From: Omphalotus guepiniiformis
Taxonomy: Eukaryota > Basidiomycota > Agaricomycetes > Agaricales > Omphalotaceae
DNA: 64,000 bases
Direction of reading: 5' to 3'
NCBI GenBank assembly: GCA_028554645.1
Contig: JAQOOI010000012.1
Location: 62,001-126,000, forward strand
Below, piece by piece: positions 34,570-44,944 of the stretch. A program made the translations under genes and the position numbers. Every line of letters begins with the position of its first letter. The stretch's first letter is position 1. The notes under the pieces were generated by a model. It was not told where the DNA came from. It did no database searches and saw nothing but the letters and a program-made list of their open reading frames with translations.

Positions 34570-35756
34570 ATGACCTCTCCGAGTCTGTTTGCAGTTCCTT
34601 GTGTTTCGCCCAACTCAACCGTCGCGGTGACCCCACTGGATACTGCCATGGTATTCTTGACCTTGGTCATGCTAAATAGATCCTAATCCTACTGCTAGGC
34701 CCCCATAGTTGATCACGATACCGCCGAGATACGCAGGATCATCAACGACTTCCTCACCCGGTGCGATATTCGCCTAGAACGCAGGCCTTTCGACGTCGAT
34801 TTCTACAACGAGTGCAAGGAAGTTTTGATATCAGATTATCTTTGCTGCACCCACGAAGTACCGACCATATTAGATTCATGGTGCAAGCGGTACCTCAACG
34901 CCGCAGTGTTCTTCGCTACAACTGCGTATGGCCACCTCAACTCGAAAGCGACAAAAGTGTATATCACAATCTATACTGCCTTGTTGTTACATTGTGACGA
35001 TGTCTTTGAGACGAATGTCGAGCATTTTGGCGGGTTCAGCGAGCGGCTTATAAAGGGAGAGCCACAAGGGGACTTGTTCCTAGACGCTCTTGCAAAGAGT
35101 CTATCAGAGCGCTCCCGATATTATGGTCGCTTTGCGTCCAATACGATTATCACAGCTGCTTTGCGTTACTTCACCGGCATGTATGTGGAGTTGCAGACTC
35201 ACAATATGAAGGTGAGCGAGGTTCCCGGGTTGCGAAAGGTTCCTCACGCACACCTCATGATGCTGGGCTAGTTTCATGAAGAACTTCATAACTTTGCCTT
35301 GTTTTGCAGGGATCTATCCGGAGCCGCGGATTCATACTCCGTGTTCATATTCCCTCAGGACATCCCGTTTGACGTCTACGTCAAATGTCTTCCTGATCTG
35401 AGCATCTATATCAACTACTCAAAGTGAGTCCACTTATCAATCGAGAGCACTCCCTTGAACATGAAACTATCTCCTCCAGCGATGTCATGTCATTCTACAA
35501 AGAAGACCGAGCAGGGGAGACAGACAACTTCGTGTCTATCTTGAGACAAATCCACCCATCCATGACAAAATACCAGATACTCCAGAAAATCGTAGATGAC
35601 ATACTTGAAGCTGACTTGCGCGTGCGGAAGATTCTGGCTGAATATCAGCCTGCGCTTGATGCGTACGAGCATTTCCGCAAAGGATTCGTCGCGTTCCATG
35701 TCTCTTCAAGAAGGTACAGATTGGATGAGCTGTTTTCGTACGATAGCTTCGAGTAA
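34570..35756 (+). CDS. Sesquiterpene synthase, trichodiene-synthase-like
   Basis: A class I terpene cyclase acting on farnesyl diphosphate. Four exons (34570-34650, 34699-35211, 35272-35423, 35480-35756) sum to 1023 nt and give 340 residues, the usual length of this clade. The Asp-rich metal-binding motif reads LLLHCDDVFE. The NSE/DTE motif (NDxxSxxxE) is NDVMSFYKE, created by splicing SN at the exon 3/4 junction. A C-terminal Arg-Tyr pair (SSRRYRLDELF) matches the RY motif. All catalytic motifs are intact. No P450 or other tailoring gene is adjacent, but an MFS gene lies downstream beyond a LINE insertion. The product cannot be predicted from sequence alone. Confidence 0.92.
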
Positions 35757-36455
35757 ATGGGTTACCTATCGCATTTCTGCAGCAATTGTCTAATTGCCTC
35801 GCCGACGGTCGTCCAGTTGTATAGTATAATGTAATTGAGTTGAATTTCTGGCTTTGCATGGTCTCTGTGTCGCACTTACTTCGTAGGATGCTTGTCTGTT
35901 ACTACAAGTCTCTGTGATCTGAGACCTTCCTGATGACTGTCCAAATCTCAATTTGCTAGAAACACTCGACCTCCTTGCACGAAGTTTGCATCCCTGAGAG
36001 TATCATGCCCCGCTGACTCCTGGACTTTTGAGTTACAGAATATTTGTTGATCACCATATCCTGGAGCGTGCACGAGTCCGGGTATTCTCATGTTACACCG
36101 GCTACGAGCAAGCCACTTACTTATTTCAAGACAGGGTGAATGCGTAACAGACGTCTTGAAGTTATTATAGAAACATCAACATATACTCTGCAACCCAGCA
36201 CTGAGACCATCCCACCGAGAGAACGAAGAAACACGCACGAAAAGACCTCCAATCCAATCTTGAATATTGAATCCTTGCCGCCCTTACAGGGAACCCAATA
36301 AATACGCTCAGGATAGGTAGTCGGTCCCCCTGTATAAGTCTGAGAAAGCAAGCCGCCAGGGGTGGATTTGGTGTCGATGAACGGGTATGTAGAAGGATGA
36401 TGTTGCGATCTGTTTGGTTAAAAGATTCAAGGCAATGCCGGCCCTCAACACCTTC
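35757..36455. other. Region between the terpene synthase and the LINE
   Basis: No confident gene. A minus-strand frame (36165-36460) continues up to the LINE target site and may be part of an interrupted gene or unrelated sequence. Confidence 0.35.
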
Positions 36456-36471
36456 AACGCGACTTCTTCTT
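36456..36471. repeat. LINE target-site duplication, left copy
   Basis: aacgcgacttcttctt at 36456-36471 matches 43234-43249 exactly. The last two T are ambiguous with the poly(T) run that starts at 36470, so the duplication is 14-16 bp. Confidence 0.92.
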
Positions 36472-36767
36472 TTTTTTTTTTTTTTTTTTTTTTTGGAGGA
36501 ACGTTCCGGTTTTTTATACCGGAGCCAGCTAAGGGTAGAAACCCACAAGGAGCGCACATGGCACCCCCTCTGGCCCGTTGGTGGTGGGCAAGGACTGATA
36601 ACCTCGCCAGTATCATAAGTTGCATAGGTATACCATATTTCAAGAGCATAGATTTGAAACCTCCACGAGGAAATGCATTTACGCACAGTGTGTGGGACTC
36701 TGAGTGAAATCGCGTGGCCAGGACTGAAGTGTGAAACCTGAAGGATGTGAGTGGAGCCCTCACCTCC

Positions 36768-39700
36768 TTACCTTTCACGACTTCCAGTTCGGCGTTGGCG
36801 ATCCGACTCAATACCCACTAAAACCCCGTCATTTGATAGCCAGTCGTCTGGCAAGTCTCGTTCGTTCTTAAGAGTTCCCTTCCAGGTATTGATTACGAGC
36901 TTCTTCGGAAGTGCTTTCTTGGCGTAACGTCTATGAGTCATTCTTCGGTCGAGCTGGAAGCGCTCGTCTATCATTTTTGTCCATCTTGCGACAACTTCCA
37001 TCGCGCTATGCTGTGTGTTCTCTTTCTCGATAGTTCGCTCGCAGCGTAACAGCCAGATCAGGTACGCCGACTCTGATATTAGTATTCTCCACAGTCTCGA
37101 GGCTCCCGGGTTCTTCGTTTCCGAGGTTGGGTCTGAAATTCTGTTGAGCCCTGCTCCGATTATAGTGCCGAGAGTTGGAGCATTCCAAGGAGTCGAACCC
37201 TTACGGGCCCACAGGGATTCTACCTGCTTCCATACCTCCTGTTGACCCGTCGCGGAGCATTCCGTTAGTATGTGGGTCAAGGTTTCTAGAGGTTGGTTTC
37301 CGCAATGTTGACAGTAAGCCCTTTCTTGTTGTTCAGGCGTGAACGAATCACGTAGCCACATGTCGCCAGTCATGTATGCATCGTGTATCGTCATCCAGAG
37401 GAACTGACGTGTTTTCCTAGCATAGTCTTTGGATCGTACGGATTTCCAGATTTCCGCTGATGTTGGTCGGGCGCCGTATCTGTCTTCGACGTGGTTTTTC
37501 ACCATTTCTATCGTGCGCATGGTACGCTCCCGCGTTCGAGAGTTCTTCGAGGCATAGTACTCTTGTACTGCTCTATACGCTAGCGCCTGTGATATGGCGC
37601 TTAATTTCACCCCGGTCAGTCTAAGGGTAGATGGGATGCTTAGGTCGATTTCATCTGGTTCGAGCTTCGTTGCTCCTGCTTTTGCTAGTTCATCCGCTGC
37701 TTCATCCCCAGCATGGCCACTATGGCCTTTGACCCAACGAAAACGTGTACGGGTGGGCCGGGCTCTTAGTTTCGCAATCGTGCTCTTTATAAGGTCTCGG
37801 TTGGTAATGCCAATGTAACCTTCATCCTCCATTTTGGTCTTTCCCTTGACCACATGTCGTAGCATGTACCTCGAGTCGCTCTCGATGTCCAGGTTTTTTC
37901 TTAAATTAACCGCCTGGGCTGTAACCGTTACTGCTGCTACTTCTCCTGACTGGTTGGAGTTGTGTAGTGTCGAAGGGAGGCGGACGCTTATTCCATCCAT
38001 TGTACCTTCACCGAAAAAGACACCTGCCCCTGCCACTGCGTTGTCTTGCCCATTGTTTATACACGAGCCATCAGTCGCCGCCAATATTCGATCTGGATCA
38101 CCCTGGGGCGGTTGAGGGGGGCCCACGTATGGTAGGTTATTTTCTACCTTCCCGTTAGTGAATATTCTAAATATTTCCTTCAGGGAGTTCCCGGTAGTAA
38201 GGTTAGGGTCGAAGGTCATCCAGTCCTCCTCCTCTGCACCGTCTCGTGCTTGGTAGTCTTCAGGAAGGTCCGATCGTGGGTCCCACTTGGGCGGGAGGGT
38301 GTCCAGAAGCTCTCCTGCTTTAGCTATGCATTGATGCGGGTGAGGGCATGCCACGGAGGTTTGGAGCGATACACAGTCGTGGCACTGGCAGTCGTCGTCA
38401 TTGACATGTGTTCCATTGTGTGAGATCAAGGCTATGTCCATCATCTCTCCTACCTTTTTGACGTCATGTCTAGCTCGTAGGCACTTTGCTGCATTTGAAT
38501 GCATTTTCCGGCGTAACTGGGGATCTGCCTCCCTATGGTACCATATTGGCATGTCTCGTAAGGTTTGTCGTGTGAAGGCCAGGCCTTCCGGGCGTAGACC
38601 AAATTTCCTTCCTATTTGAATCATCTGCGTCAGCTCAAGTGGGAGTTTCGACTGGGTGGTTGCGTTTGCAGACCAGGACTGGAGCATCACGTTAATCCGT
38701 AACACTTCCGGTATGTGCCTATCTTTTGCTATCACATTTATACTAAAGATCTCATCTGCTACGTACGCCCATAAGGGTCTACTTGGTCCAAAGTCGAGGT
38801 ATGACTTGAGCCACATTATCATGATGGCTTCGTTCCTGGCCGCAATGTCCAGGATTGCTTTCCCCCCGAATTTCACTGGTTGCTGGACCATATTCCTGCT
38901 GATTGGGTTTTGGGTCTTTTCAGCCCAGATGAATCTATCTATACGTTTTGCAATTTTCTTTTCTATGGGTTCTGGCATACTTTGTACCTGCGTTAGGTAT
39001 TGTGTTACTCCACCCACAATCATTTGCACTATGAGTCTTCTGCCCTCCATTGTCGGTGCACTTTTCTCCCAACGTTCGAGGTGCGAGTCGATCTTTTCTA
39101 ATGTCGGGGCCCAGATCTCAGCGTGGTTGAGTTTCCTCCCAAACCAGGCACCTAGAATTCGTATTGGTTCGCCCTCTCTGGCTATTCGGATCCAATTAGG
39201 AATTGGTGGATCTCTTGGGTTAAGTTTCCGCGTGGACAAAACAGATTCACAGTATTCCCCGCTCCCAATCGGTAGAATTTCGGTTTTCTTGATATTGAAC
39301 TTCGCCCGCGATGCTGTACACCAGGTCGCGAGTGTTTGTTCCAGGCCAGCAAAGCTATCTTGCTCGGATAGGAAGACCGTCGTGTCGTCTGCGAAGAGGT
39401 TCGTCACTATCTTCTCTTCTAGGCCCGGGATCTTATACCCTGTCAGATGTGACTTTCGTAGCATTTCAGCCAGAGGTTCAATTGCCAGGTCAAACAACAA
39501 GCACGAGAGCGGATCGCCTTGACGGACTCCTCTGGAGATTTTGAATTTAGAACTGCTGAACCCGTTTATCATTACCCATGTCTCTGCATCATTGTATAGG
39601 GCTTTGACTGTGTCAATGAAAGTTTTTGGGAGACCAAATTTCTCCAGGACCTGCCACATGTAGTCGTGTGCTATCTTGTCGTATGCCTTTTCCTGATCTA

Positions 39701-42101
39701 GGGCTACTATCACCCCGTTACGGTCTGTTGCTTCCGCATATGCCTGAACCATTCGGATTAACTGTGTTTGATTCGTTATGCGTCTCCCTGGGACAAAACC
39801 TGCTTGGTTCGGGTGTAGGAGTGTCGTCGCTGCTTTAGATAGGCGTATACTCAGAGCTTTCGTGAATATCTTGTAGTCTGTATTAAGCAGAGTAATCGGC
39901 CGGTAGTTAGAGATCTTGGTTCGCTCGTTCTTTTTGTAGATAGGGCACATCCAACCTTCCGAGAAGGACGTTCCTTGCGCGATGCCATAAGATCTCACAT
40001 CGTTGAAAACATCGGTCAGTATTTTAATCACGTTGAAGGCTGGTCGGTTACATTTAACGTCTTCCTCGTATTTAGTGTTGAGCGACTTATATAGTTCGTA
40101 TATGATACCATCGGGGCCGGCTGCTGTATCATTCTCCGATTTCATTAATGCTTCCGTGACAATATTGATGGTTATTGGTGCGTTTAACTCGGTCCATGCG
40201 TCTATCGGCGTCTGTGTGTTGACGTGTTCCAGCACTTCTCGGATTGTGCTCAGTCTTTCTCTCTCCTGTTCAGGATCACTATCTATACCATCTGTCTGTA
40301 GTTTCTCGTGGTAGTTTCTGGCCAGCTCAGCCATTTTCCGGGAGTCCTTTTCGTATGTTTCGCCAGGGCTGCCCTCAGCTGGCCCCGTATTGCTGTCTGT
40401 GTTTGTCTCTAGTGCGTATATAATGTCTCGTGGCTTTTTTTCCTTGTTTGTATTGATCCAATATTTGCATATTGTTTCACCTTCTAGTCTATCATGAGTG
40501 TGCACATTTAATCGTGTTCTGTGATGTTGCTTCCTTTCCAACCTTCGGATTGATTCACCCAAAGCGGCGGAGGCCACTTTTCGTTCTTGTGTTGTGAGGT
40601 CCCGCCGATTGTCGATGTGTCTCTTCTCATTTTCCAGTGCTTTGATTTCACGTTGGATTCTCGGTATAATGATCTTATCTCTTTCTCTCAGCTTTTGTAT
40701 AATGTCTGACTTATATGCTGCCCAGATCGTTTGGGGGTTGTGGTTGGGTGTACGAGCGCCCTCAAGGCTTCTAAGTTGTTCTTGTGCCACCAAACCCCGA
40801 TCATGTGCATACTTCATGGCTTGCTTGTCTTTGAGGAGATGCTTTGGCATCTGCCATCTTCCTTTGCCAATATTAGGTGCCGTTTCACATGTGACGAGTA
40901 CGGACACCATGTCGTGGTCGGCTTGGGGTATTGGGTTTGGTTCAATCCTCCATTCTCTCGCGGTGTTCAATAACTGGTCAGTTATATATATTCTATCAAT
41001 CCTAGACTGTGATAGGGTGGATGTTTGGAGGAAGGTATAGGCTTTGGTGGTCGGGTATGTGTCCCGCCATCCATCCTTCATATTCCAGTTCATTTTTAAA
41101 TTATCCATCGCTTCAACCGCTATCTCTGGGTCTTCATTCGCAGGAAGGCGGTCTAAGGCCCCGGATTCCACCATGTTGCAGTCCCCGGCAATGATATCTG
41201 GTTTCGGGATTCGAGGGTGTTCATCGAAGAATTTTGTGATCTGTTTCCAGAATTTAGCATTCTCTAACCCACTTGTTGACCCCGTTTTGTGGAGATTCGG
41301 TGCATACACTGCCAGGACGCTCAAGGGTTTCTCTCCTCTCCACTTGGTTCTGACAAGTATCGCTCTCCCGGGGACTACCACCGTGGCTGTCGCCTTCGAG
41401 GTGTCTAACAATTCTTTGTTTAGGACGATCGCCACCCCCGCCACTTTTCGTGGTTGCTCAGTATCTGCTGTCGCATATATTTTCATTCGTTTGGCGAACA
41501 AGGACTCCACGCCTTCCTTCCGTGCGTCATCCAGGTGGGTCTCCTGGACAGCAAGAATCGCGATTTTCCGTGTTCTCATAATCTGATTGACATGTAGCCA
41601 TTTGTTCCCTGTGGCTCCTGCTTGTTGGAAGCCGCGTATGTTCATGGAGGCCACTCGTATCGCTGCACGGGTTGAGCTCTTTTGTTTGTTCCTCTCTGTG
41701 CGGTTTTGATGTCGACGGGTTCTTCGGTTAGGCTGTGTTCCTGTCGCACGGTTCGGGTCTCCTGAGTTCTGTCCCCTTATACCATTCGGCCTTTCTTCGG
41801 TTTCAGTTTGGGAATTCCCCCGTAGGTCGAGCTGGTTGCCAACATCGATTGGATCCCTCCCTTCTGTGTCGCCCGTGTTGGTACGCACATCCAGGTTACT
41901 CTGTTGGGTACTTCGTGTATCCTCTGGGTTCAATTGGAATTCATATCTTCCTCCCTGTGCGCTCCGCGCATGGGTACCTCCGGTACCTTGCCCGCCGAGA
42001 CGTTCAACTGTCTCCACGAGCGGCGTAGACTGGGCTCCGCCCATGACTTGTTGCGCTGGAATGTCTCCGACATTCACCACCTCGACATTTCCGTGTCTCA
42101 A
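36768..42101 (-). CDS. LINE ORF2: endonuclease, reverse transcriptase, RNase H
   Basis: One open frame of 1777 residues with no stop. An APE-like endonuclease spans about 145-400: RVASMNIRGF, AVQETHLDD, GDCNMVE, RIDRIYITD, QADHDMVSVL. The reverse transcriptase spans about 710-980: ISNYRPITLLNTDYKIFTKA, NQAGFVPGRRI, GVRQGDPLS and the catalytic LFADDTTVFL near 904. RNase H, about 1340-1475, has AATDGSCINNG, a D in ESDSRYM and KGHSGHAGDEAADELAK. A Cys/His cluster near 1600 (YCQHCGNQPLETLTHILTEC) is the zinc-knuckle-like motif common in fungal LINEs. All catalytic residues I can recognise are present, so the protein could be active. The true start may differ from ATG 42101. Confidence 0.93.
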   Translation of the reverse strand: MRHGNVEVVNVGDIPAQQVMGGAQSTPLVETVERLGGQGTGGTHARSAQGGRYEFQLNPEDTRSTQQSNLDVRTNTGDTEGRDPIDVGNQLDLRGNSQTETEERPNGIRGQNSGDPNRATGTQPNRRTRRHQNRTERNKQKSSTRAAIRVASMNIRGFQQAGATGNKWLHVNQIMRTRKIAILAVQETHLDDARKEGVESLFAKRMKIYATADTEQPRKVAGVAIVLNKELLDTSKATATVVVPGRAILVRTKWRGEKPLSVLAVYAPNLHKTGSTSGLENAKFWKQITKFFDEHPRIPKPDIIAGDCNMVESGALDRLPANEDPEIAVEAMDNLKMNWNMKDGWRDTYPTTKAYTFLQTSTLSQSRIDRIYITDQLLNTAREWRIEPNPIPQADHDMVSVLVTCETAPNIGKGRWQMPKHLLKDKQAMKYAHDRGLVAQEQLRSLEGARTPNHNPQTIWAAYKSDIIQKLRERDKIIIPRIQREIKALENEKRHIDNRRDLTTQERKVASAALGESIRRLERKQHHRTRLNVHTHDRLEGETICKYWINTNKEKKPRDIIYALETNTDSNTGPAEGSPGETYEKDSRKMAELARNYHEKLQTDGIDSDPEQERERLSTIREVLEHVNTQTPIDAWTELNAPITINIVTEALMKSENDTAAGPDGIIYELYKSLNTKYEEDVKCNRPAFNVIKILTDVFNDVRSYGIAQGTSFSEGWMCPIYKKNERTKISNYRPITLLNTDYKIFTKALSIRLSKAATTLLHPNQAGFVPGRRITNQTQLIRMVQAYAEATDRNGVIVALDQEKAYDKIAHDYMWQVLEKFGLPKTFIDTVKALYNDAETWVMINGFSSSKFKISRGVRQGDPLSCLLFDLAIEPLAEMLRKSHLTGYKIPGLEEKIVTNLFADDTTVFLSEQDSFAGLEQTLATWCTASRAKFNIKKTEILPIGSGEYCESVLSTRKLNPRDPPIPNWIRIAREGEPIRILGAWFGRKLNHAEIWAPTLEKIDSHLERWEKSAPTMEGRRLIVQMIVGGVTQYLTQVQSMPEPIEKKIAKRIDRFIWAEKTQNPISRNMVQQPVKFGGKAILDIAARNEAIMIMWLKSYLDFGPSRPLWAYVADEIFSINVIAKDRHIPEVLRINVMLQSWSANATTQSKLPLELTQMIQIGRKFGLRPEGLAFTRQTLRDMPIWYHREADPQLRRKMHSNAAKCLRARHDVKKVGEMMDIALISHNGTHVNDDDCQCHDCVSLQTSVACPHPHQCIAKAGELLDTLPPKWDPRSDLPEDYQARDGAEEEDWMTFDPNLTTGNSLKEIFRIFTNGKVENNLPYVGPPQPPQGDPDRILAATDGSCINNGQDNAVAGAGVFFGEGTMDGISVRLPSTLHNSNQSGEVAAVTVTAQAVNLRKNLDIESDSRYMLRHVVKGKTKMEDEGYIGITNRDLIKSTIAKLRARPTRTRFRWVKGHSGHAGDEAADELAKAGATKLEPDEIDLSIPSTLRLTGVKLSAISQALAYRAVQEYYASKNSRTRERTMRTIEMVKNHVEDRYGARPTSAEIWKSVRSKDYARKTRQFLWMTIHDAYMTGDMWLRDSFTPEQQERAYCQHCGNQPLETLTHILTECSATGQQEVWKQVESLWARKGSTPWNAPTLGTIIGAGLNRISDPTSETKNPGASRLWRILISESAYLIWLLRCERTIEKENTQHSAMEVVARWTKMIDERFQLDRRMTHRRYAKKALPKKLVINTWKGTLKNERDLPDDWLSNDGVLVGIESDRQRRTGSRER

Positions 42102-42627
42102 GGTATTGCTTGCCCTTTCTGGGTCAATTCCGCTTCCTTCACCGGGGGTCCTATCATCAGATGGGTCAGCAGCGGCCTGGCTTCCCCATCCTCTAGGAGA
42201 CCTGGAGCCGAGTTCCGAATACTGTTGATTTGCACCTAAGTTAAAGTAATTCCTGTATTGATTGACGTTAGTAGCTGTTTTGCTTCACTGGACTAGCCGA
42301 GCCTCAGTTTCGCAGCGGGGTTTGACGGTTCTGGCTCTCGATCACTGCTGTTTGGGCAGTTGTGATCTCCAGCCAGATTCCTCCGAAGAGTGGGACTCCG
42401 TCAGTATAGTCCACTAAGGAAAGCGTAACTCGCTTTCCTGTCCAACTTACCTAAATATGTTGCCAGTAGCGATGGGCGAGTTACGTTGCGTACTTTGAGT
42501 TGTGTCCCACAATCTCGCAGCACGGCTTCTTCCAGTCCCAAAACTGGGCATATGATGGAGCGGGGAGGTTAACATGTATTTCGTAGTTTTTAAGTAAAAA
42601 AATTTCGGTAAATGATGTAGGCATATT

Positions 42628-43230
42628 CTACCGGGGGTTGGGGTCAAAGTTCCTTCCAGGTCGTGTTCCTCGTGAACCTCGCATTGTTCCTCCTCGACCA
42701 CCTCTCCTTTCTTTGTTACCCTCTGTTCCTCTCTGGTAGTTCGACTTCGGGAATTTCATCGCTTTAATTTGCGCCGGGGTCATTGTTGGCCCATACCAGT
42801 CAGGTACGTCTGGGATCGGGCATTGGTCGACAGGGTGTGAGTCTGACTTGCAAAAAAAGCAGTCTTGGAAGCTACGTGCAACGTCTAGAATGTCGATACC
42901 TAACCTGTACTTCTTTCCCTCCGGGTGCCATATGGTTTTGAGGAAGTCAAGGTGTCTGACATGATCGACCGTGAGTGGTTTGCCACGGAGTTGCCACACC
43001 CATTTTTTCTGGCCTTGTTCGTCCTCCGTGCGAATCGTAATGATGTGCCATGACATGGTTGCCTGGACAACTTTCTCGTCGAGGGTTTCGCCCGTGAGAC
43101 CCGCTTCCTGCGAGAGAATATCTACCTGATGTCTGAAACGGCGATCCTGCCATATCACCTCCCTGATCATCCCCGTCGCTTCGAGAATGACCTCGGTTTT
43201 CGGCGTGACCGCGTCACCAGTTAGGTTCAT
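42628..43230 (-). CDS. LINE ORF1 (gag-like) with CCHC zinc knuckle, probably N-terminally truncated
   Basis: A 200-residue frame upstream of ORF2 on the same strand. A zinc knuckle (CFFCKSDSHPVDQCP, CX2CX4HX4C) lies near residue 123, followed by an Arg/Gly-rich basic tail (ERRGGRGGTMRGSRG), consistent with an RNA-binding nucleocapsid-like protein. Tad-type ORF1 proteins are normally much longer. The frame starts three bases from the target-site duplication, so ATG 43230 may be a fortuitous start within a truncated ORF1. Confidence 0.8.
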   Translation of the reverse strand: MNLTGDAVTPKTEVILEATGMIREVIWQDRRFRHQVDILSQEAGLTGETLDEKVVQATMSWHIITIRTEDEQGQKKWVWQLRGKPLTVDHVRHLDFLKTIWHPEGKKYRLGIDILDVARSFQDCFFCKSDSHPVDQCPIPDVPDWYGPTMTPAQIKAMKFPKSNYQRGTEGNKERRGGRGGTMRGSRGTRPGRNFDPNPR

Positions 43231-43233
43231 CAG

Positions 43234-43249
43234 AACGCGACTTCTTCTT
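43234..43249. repeat. LINE target-site duplication, right copy
   Basis: aacgcgacttcttctt, identical to 36456-36471, directly next to the 5' end of the element. Confidence 0.92.
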
Positions 43250-44520
43250 GAATCTTTTGACCTTGATCATGACGATGTACATACACTCAAGCACTCACTC
43301 ATTCGCTACCTGGAATAAGAACAACGTCTTTCCGACGATAGAGGAACGGACGCAATCTGGAAGAGGCCCCTACGTGCCCCGCTGCGAACTGTTTGCCTAG
43401 AAAGCGCTTGGATGATGAATCTGGTCATGTTGAAACCGAGAACGAGAACGGACTCGAGTATCGGGTACGTCTGTTGTTTAATTACTGAGAATATCACCCG
43501 CTCACAGCTATCACCCCTCACTATCAGGGGGTCAGTCACAGTCTACGATCGAAGACTCGCCACAAGAGACCTGTACAGCGCATACCGGCGTGGTATACGT
43601 TGTTCGCGTCGGGATAGCAGTCACCACACCATCCACATGGAGTTGGCCAGCTTTGAACTTGCGCGATTTTGCAATGGAAGGTTCTTCTGGTAAGAGCATT
43701 ATCGCCTTGTATTTCAAGAGAAACCAACAGTTTGTCAGTTATTCAAGTGGTTGCATGTTACAACGATACATATTAAACGATGAGAGTCCTTATGCGTAGA
43801 GATCATAAATGGGTGAGTAAGCTCTCCGCCTGACCATGTATCGTATAAGCTTACCTTTCCGGATACGCAGGCTCGTGTGTGCTTGCTTGGGAGTGGGATT
43901 TCCCCGGGGATTGCGTCAACATTGACACGGACGACTGGTAAACCGACCATACCGCGGGTAGTTGTCGTACCTCCACACGGGTTCTTGCTTTACCAGTGCA
44001 TAGACGTATGTCGTTTTTTCTGTGAAATGATCCTAAGCTGATTTTTGTCAAGCCAGTTATGAATCCCGTGTGGAATGCTTGAAACTGTTCGAGCCTCTTT
44101 GCGCGTTCTGGAACTATTCGCTGGCGTAAAATACAATGTCGAAGGAGCCAGCTTTCTTCCACTCCATGTCTATTCCAATGTAATGCCGAGTTGATAAATT
44201 GATTCGTCATACTCTCCCATTTGTTCGCCACGACGGCCTTTATGTATTCTTCGTTTCCTACAAGGAGGTACGGCTCCTCATATTCATCCAATGATAAATT
44301 TCGCCAACTATAAAGCCTGGCTCTGCTCTAGATCGACCACAATCAAAGCTTCCTTAGCGCTCGCACTCATTTTAGACTGCGTGGTCCGTATAACAGTAGC
44401 CAATGAGATTCATTGCAGCTTTCTATATACCGGACGCTTCGCCCTTTCATCTTGGCCAGAGCCTGCCAGAACTCGACCGATTTCAAGCCTCGAACTGGTT
44501 CCATTTCGGTGATTGGTCAC
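43250..44520 (-). CDS. Possible small multi-exon gene, unrecognised
   Basis: Minus-strand segments look weakly coding: MDEYEEPYLLVGNEEYIKAV and VANKWESMTNQFINSALHWN (44291-44200), RHCILRQRIVPERAKRLEQF (about 44140-44070), and TYPILESVLVLGFNMTRF (about 43470-43410). Possible introns separate them, but I could not build a continuous frame or fix the ends. If real, the gene's 3' part may have been separated by the LINE insertion at 43233. No family recognised. Confidence 0.25.
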
Positions 44521-44944
44521 ACTCCGATGTCGAATGAATTGGGAATTACAAAACACAGTAGTTACTAGTCGATTGGTCTATCTGAAACCAATAGGAATGC
44601 GCGATGACTGCACACTTTGCCGCAGGCCTGGGATGTATGAACCATGATTGATCAGGCCCTCAGGATCTGAAGCGTGAAGGTATGATGACTTTTGACTGGC
44701 TCTAAGTTTACCGTACCTAATGCTACGCTCTAGGCCCCGAAATTCGCATACCAAGTTGCTGCATCCAATCGTAAGAATTCAACCGTATATTGAGTCTTGA
44801 TTGGCTACGAGGGTTTATGAAGGTAACATACCATTCGGGTCACTCTAACAAGCGATCTCTCTCTCTAACAATATATGAGTCGTAGGGCCAACCGACGTAG
44901 GCTCTAAAAGGGCCGGTCTTGAACATCCTATTCCTAGATTCGCA

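Larger units (their letters stand above)
36472..43233 (-). mobile_element. Non-LTR retrotransposon (LINE), probably Tad1-like, with intact ORF2
   Basis: The element is about 6.76 kb on the minus strand. Its poly(A) tail appears as T at 36470-36494, followed by a 3' UTR (36495-36767), ORF2 (36768-42101), a spacer and ORF1 (42628-43230). A 14-16 bp target-site duplication flanks it. ORF2 carries an APE-type endonuclease, reverse transcriptase, RNase H and a zinc knuckle, the layout of fungal Tad-clade elements. Clade assignment is by domain order only. ORF1 begins only three bases from the 5' target site and is just 200 residues long, so the copy is probably 5'-truncated. The clean flanks and unbroken ORF2 indicate a young insertion. 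Confidence 0.92.

Noticed and set aside
24738..35756. A large terpenoid gene cluster including the GMC oxidase
   Set aside because: An F-box gene, a housekeeping RNA-binding protein and over 7 kb separate them, and there is no P450.
38656..41586. Long plus-strand open frames opposite the LINE
   Set aside because: They are antisense to the 1777-residue ORF2, whose protein motifs are unmistakable, so they are shadows.
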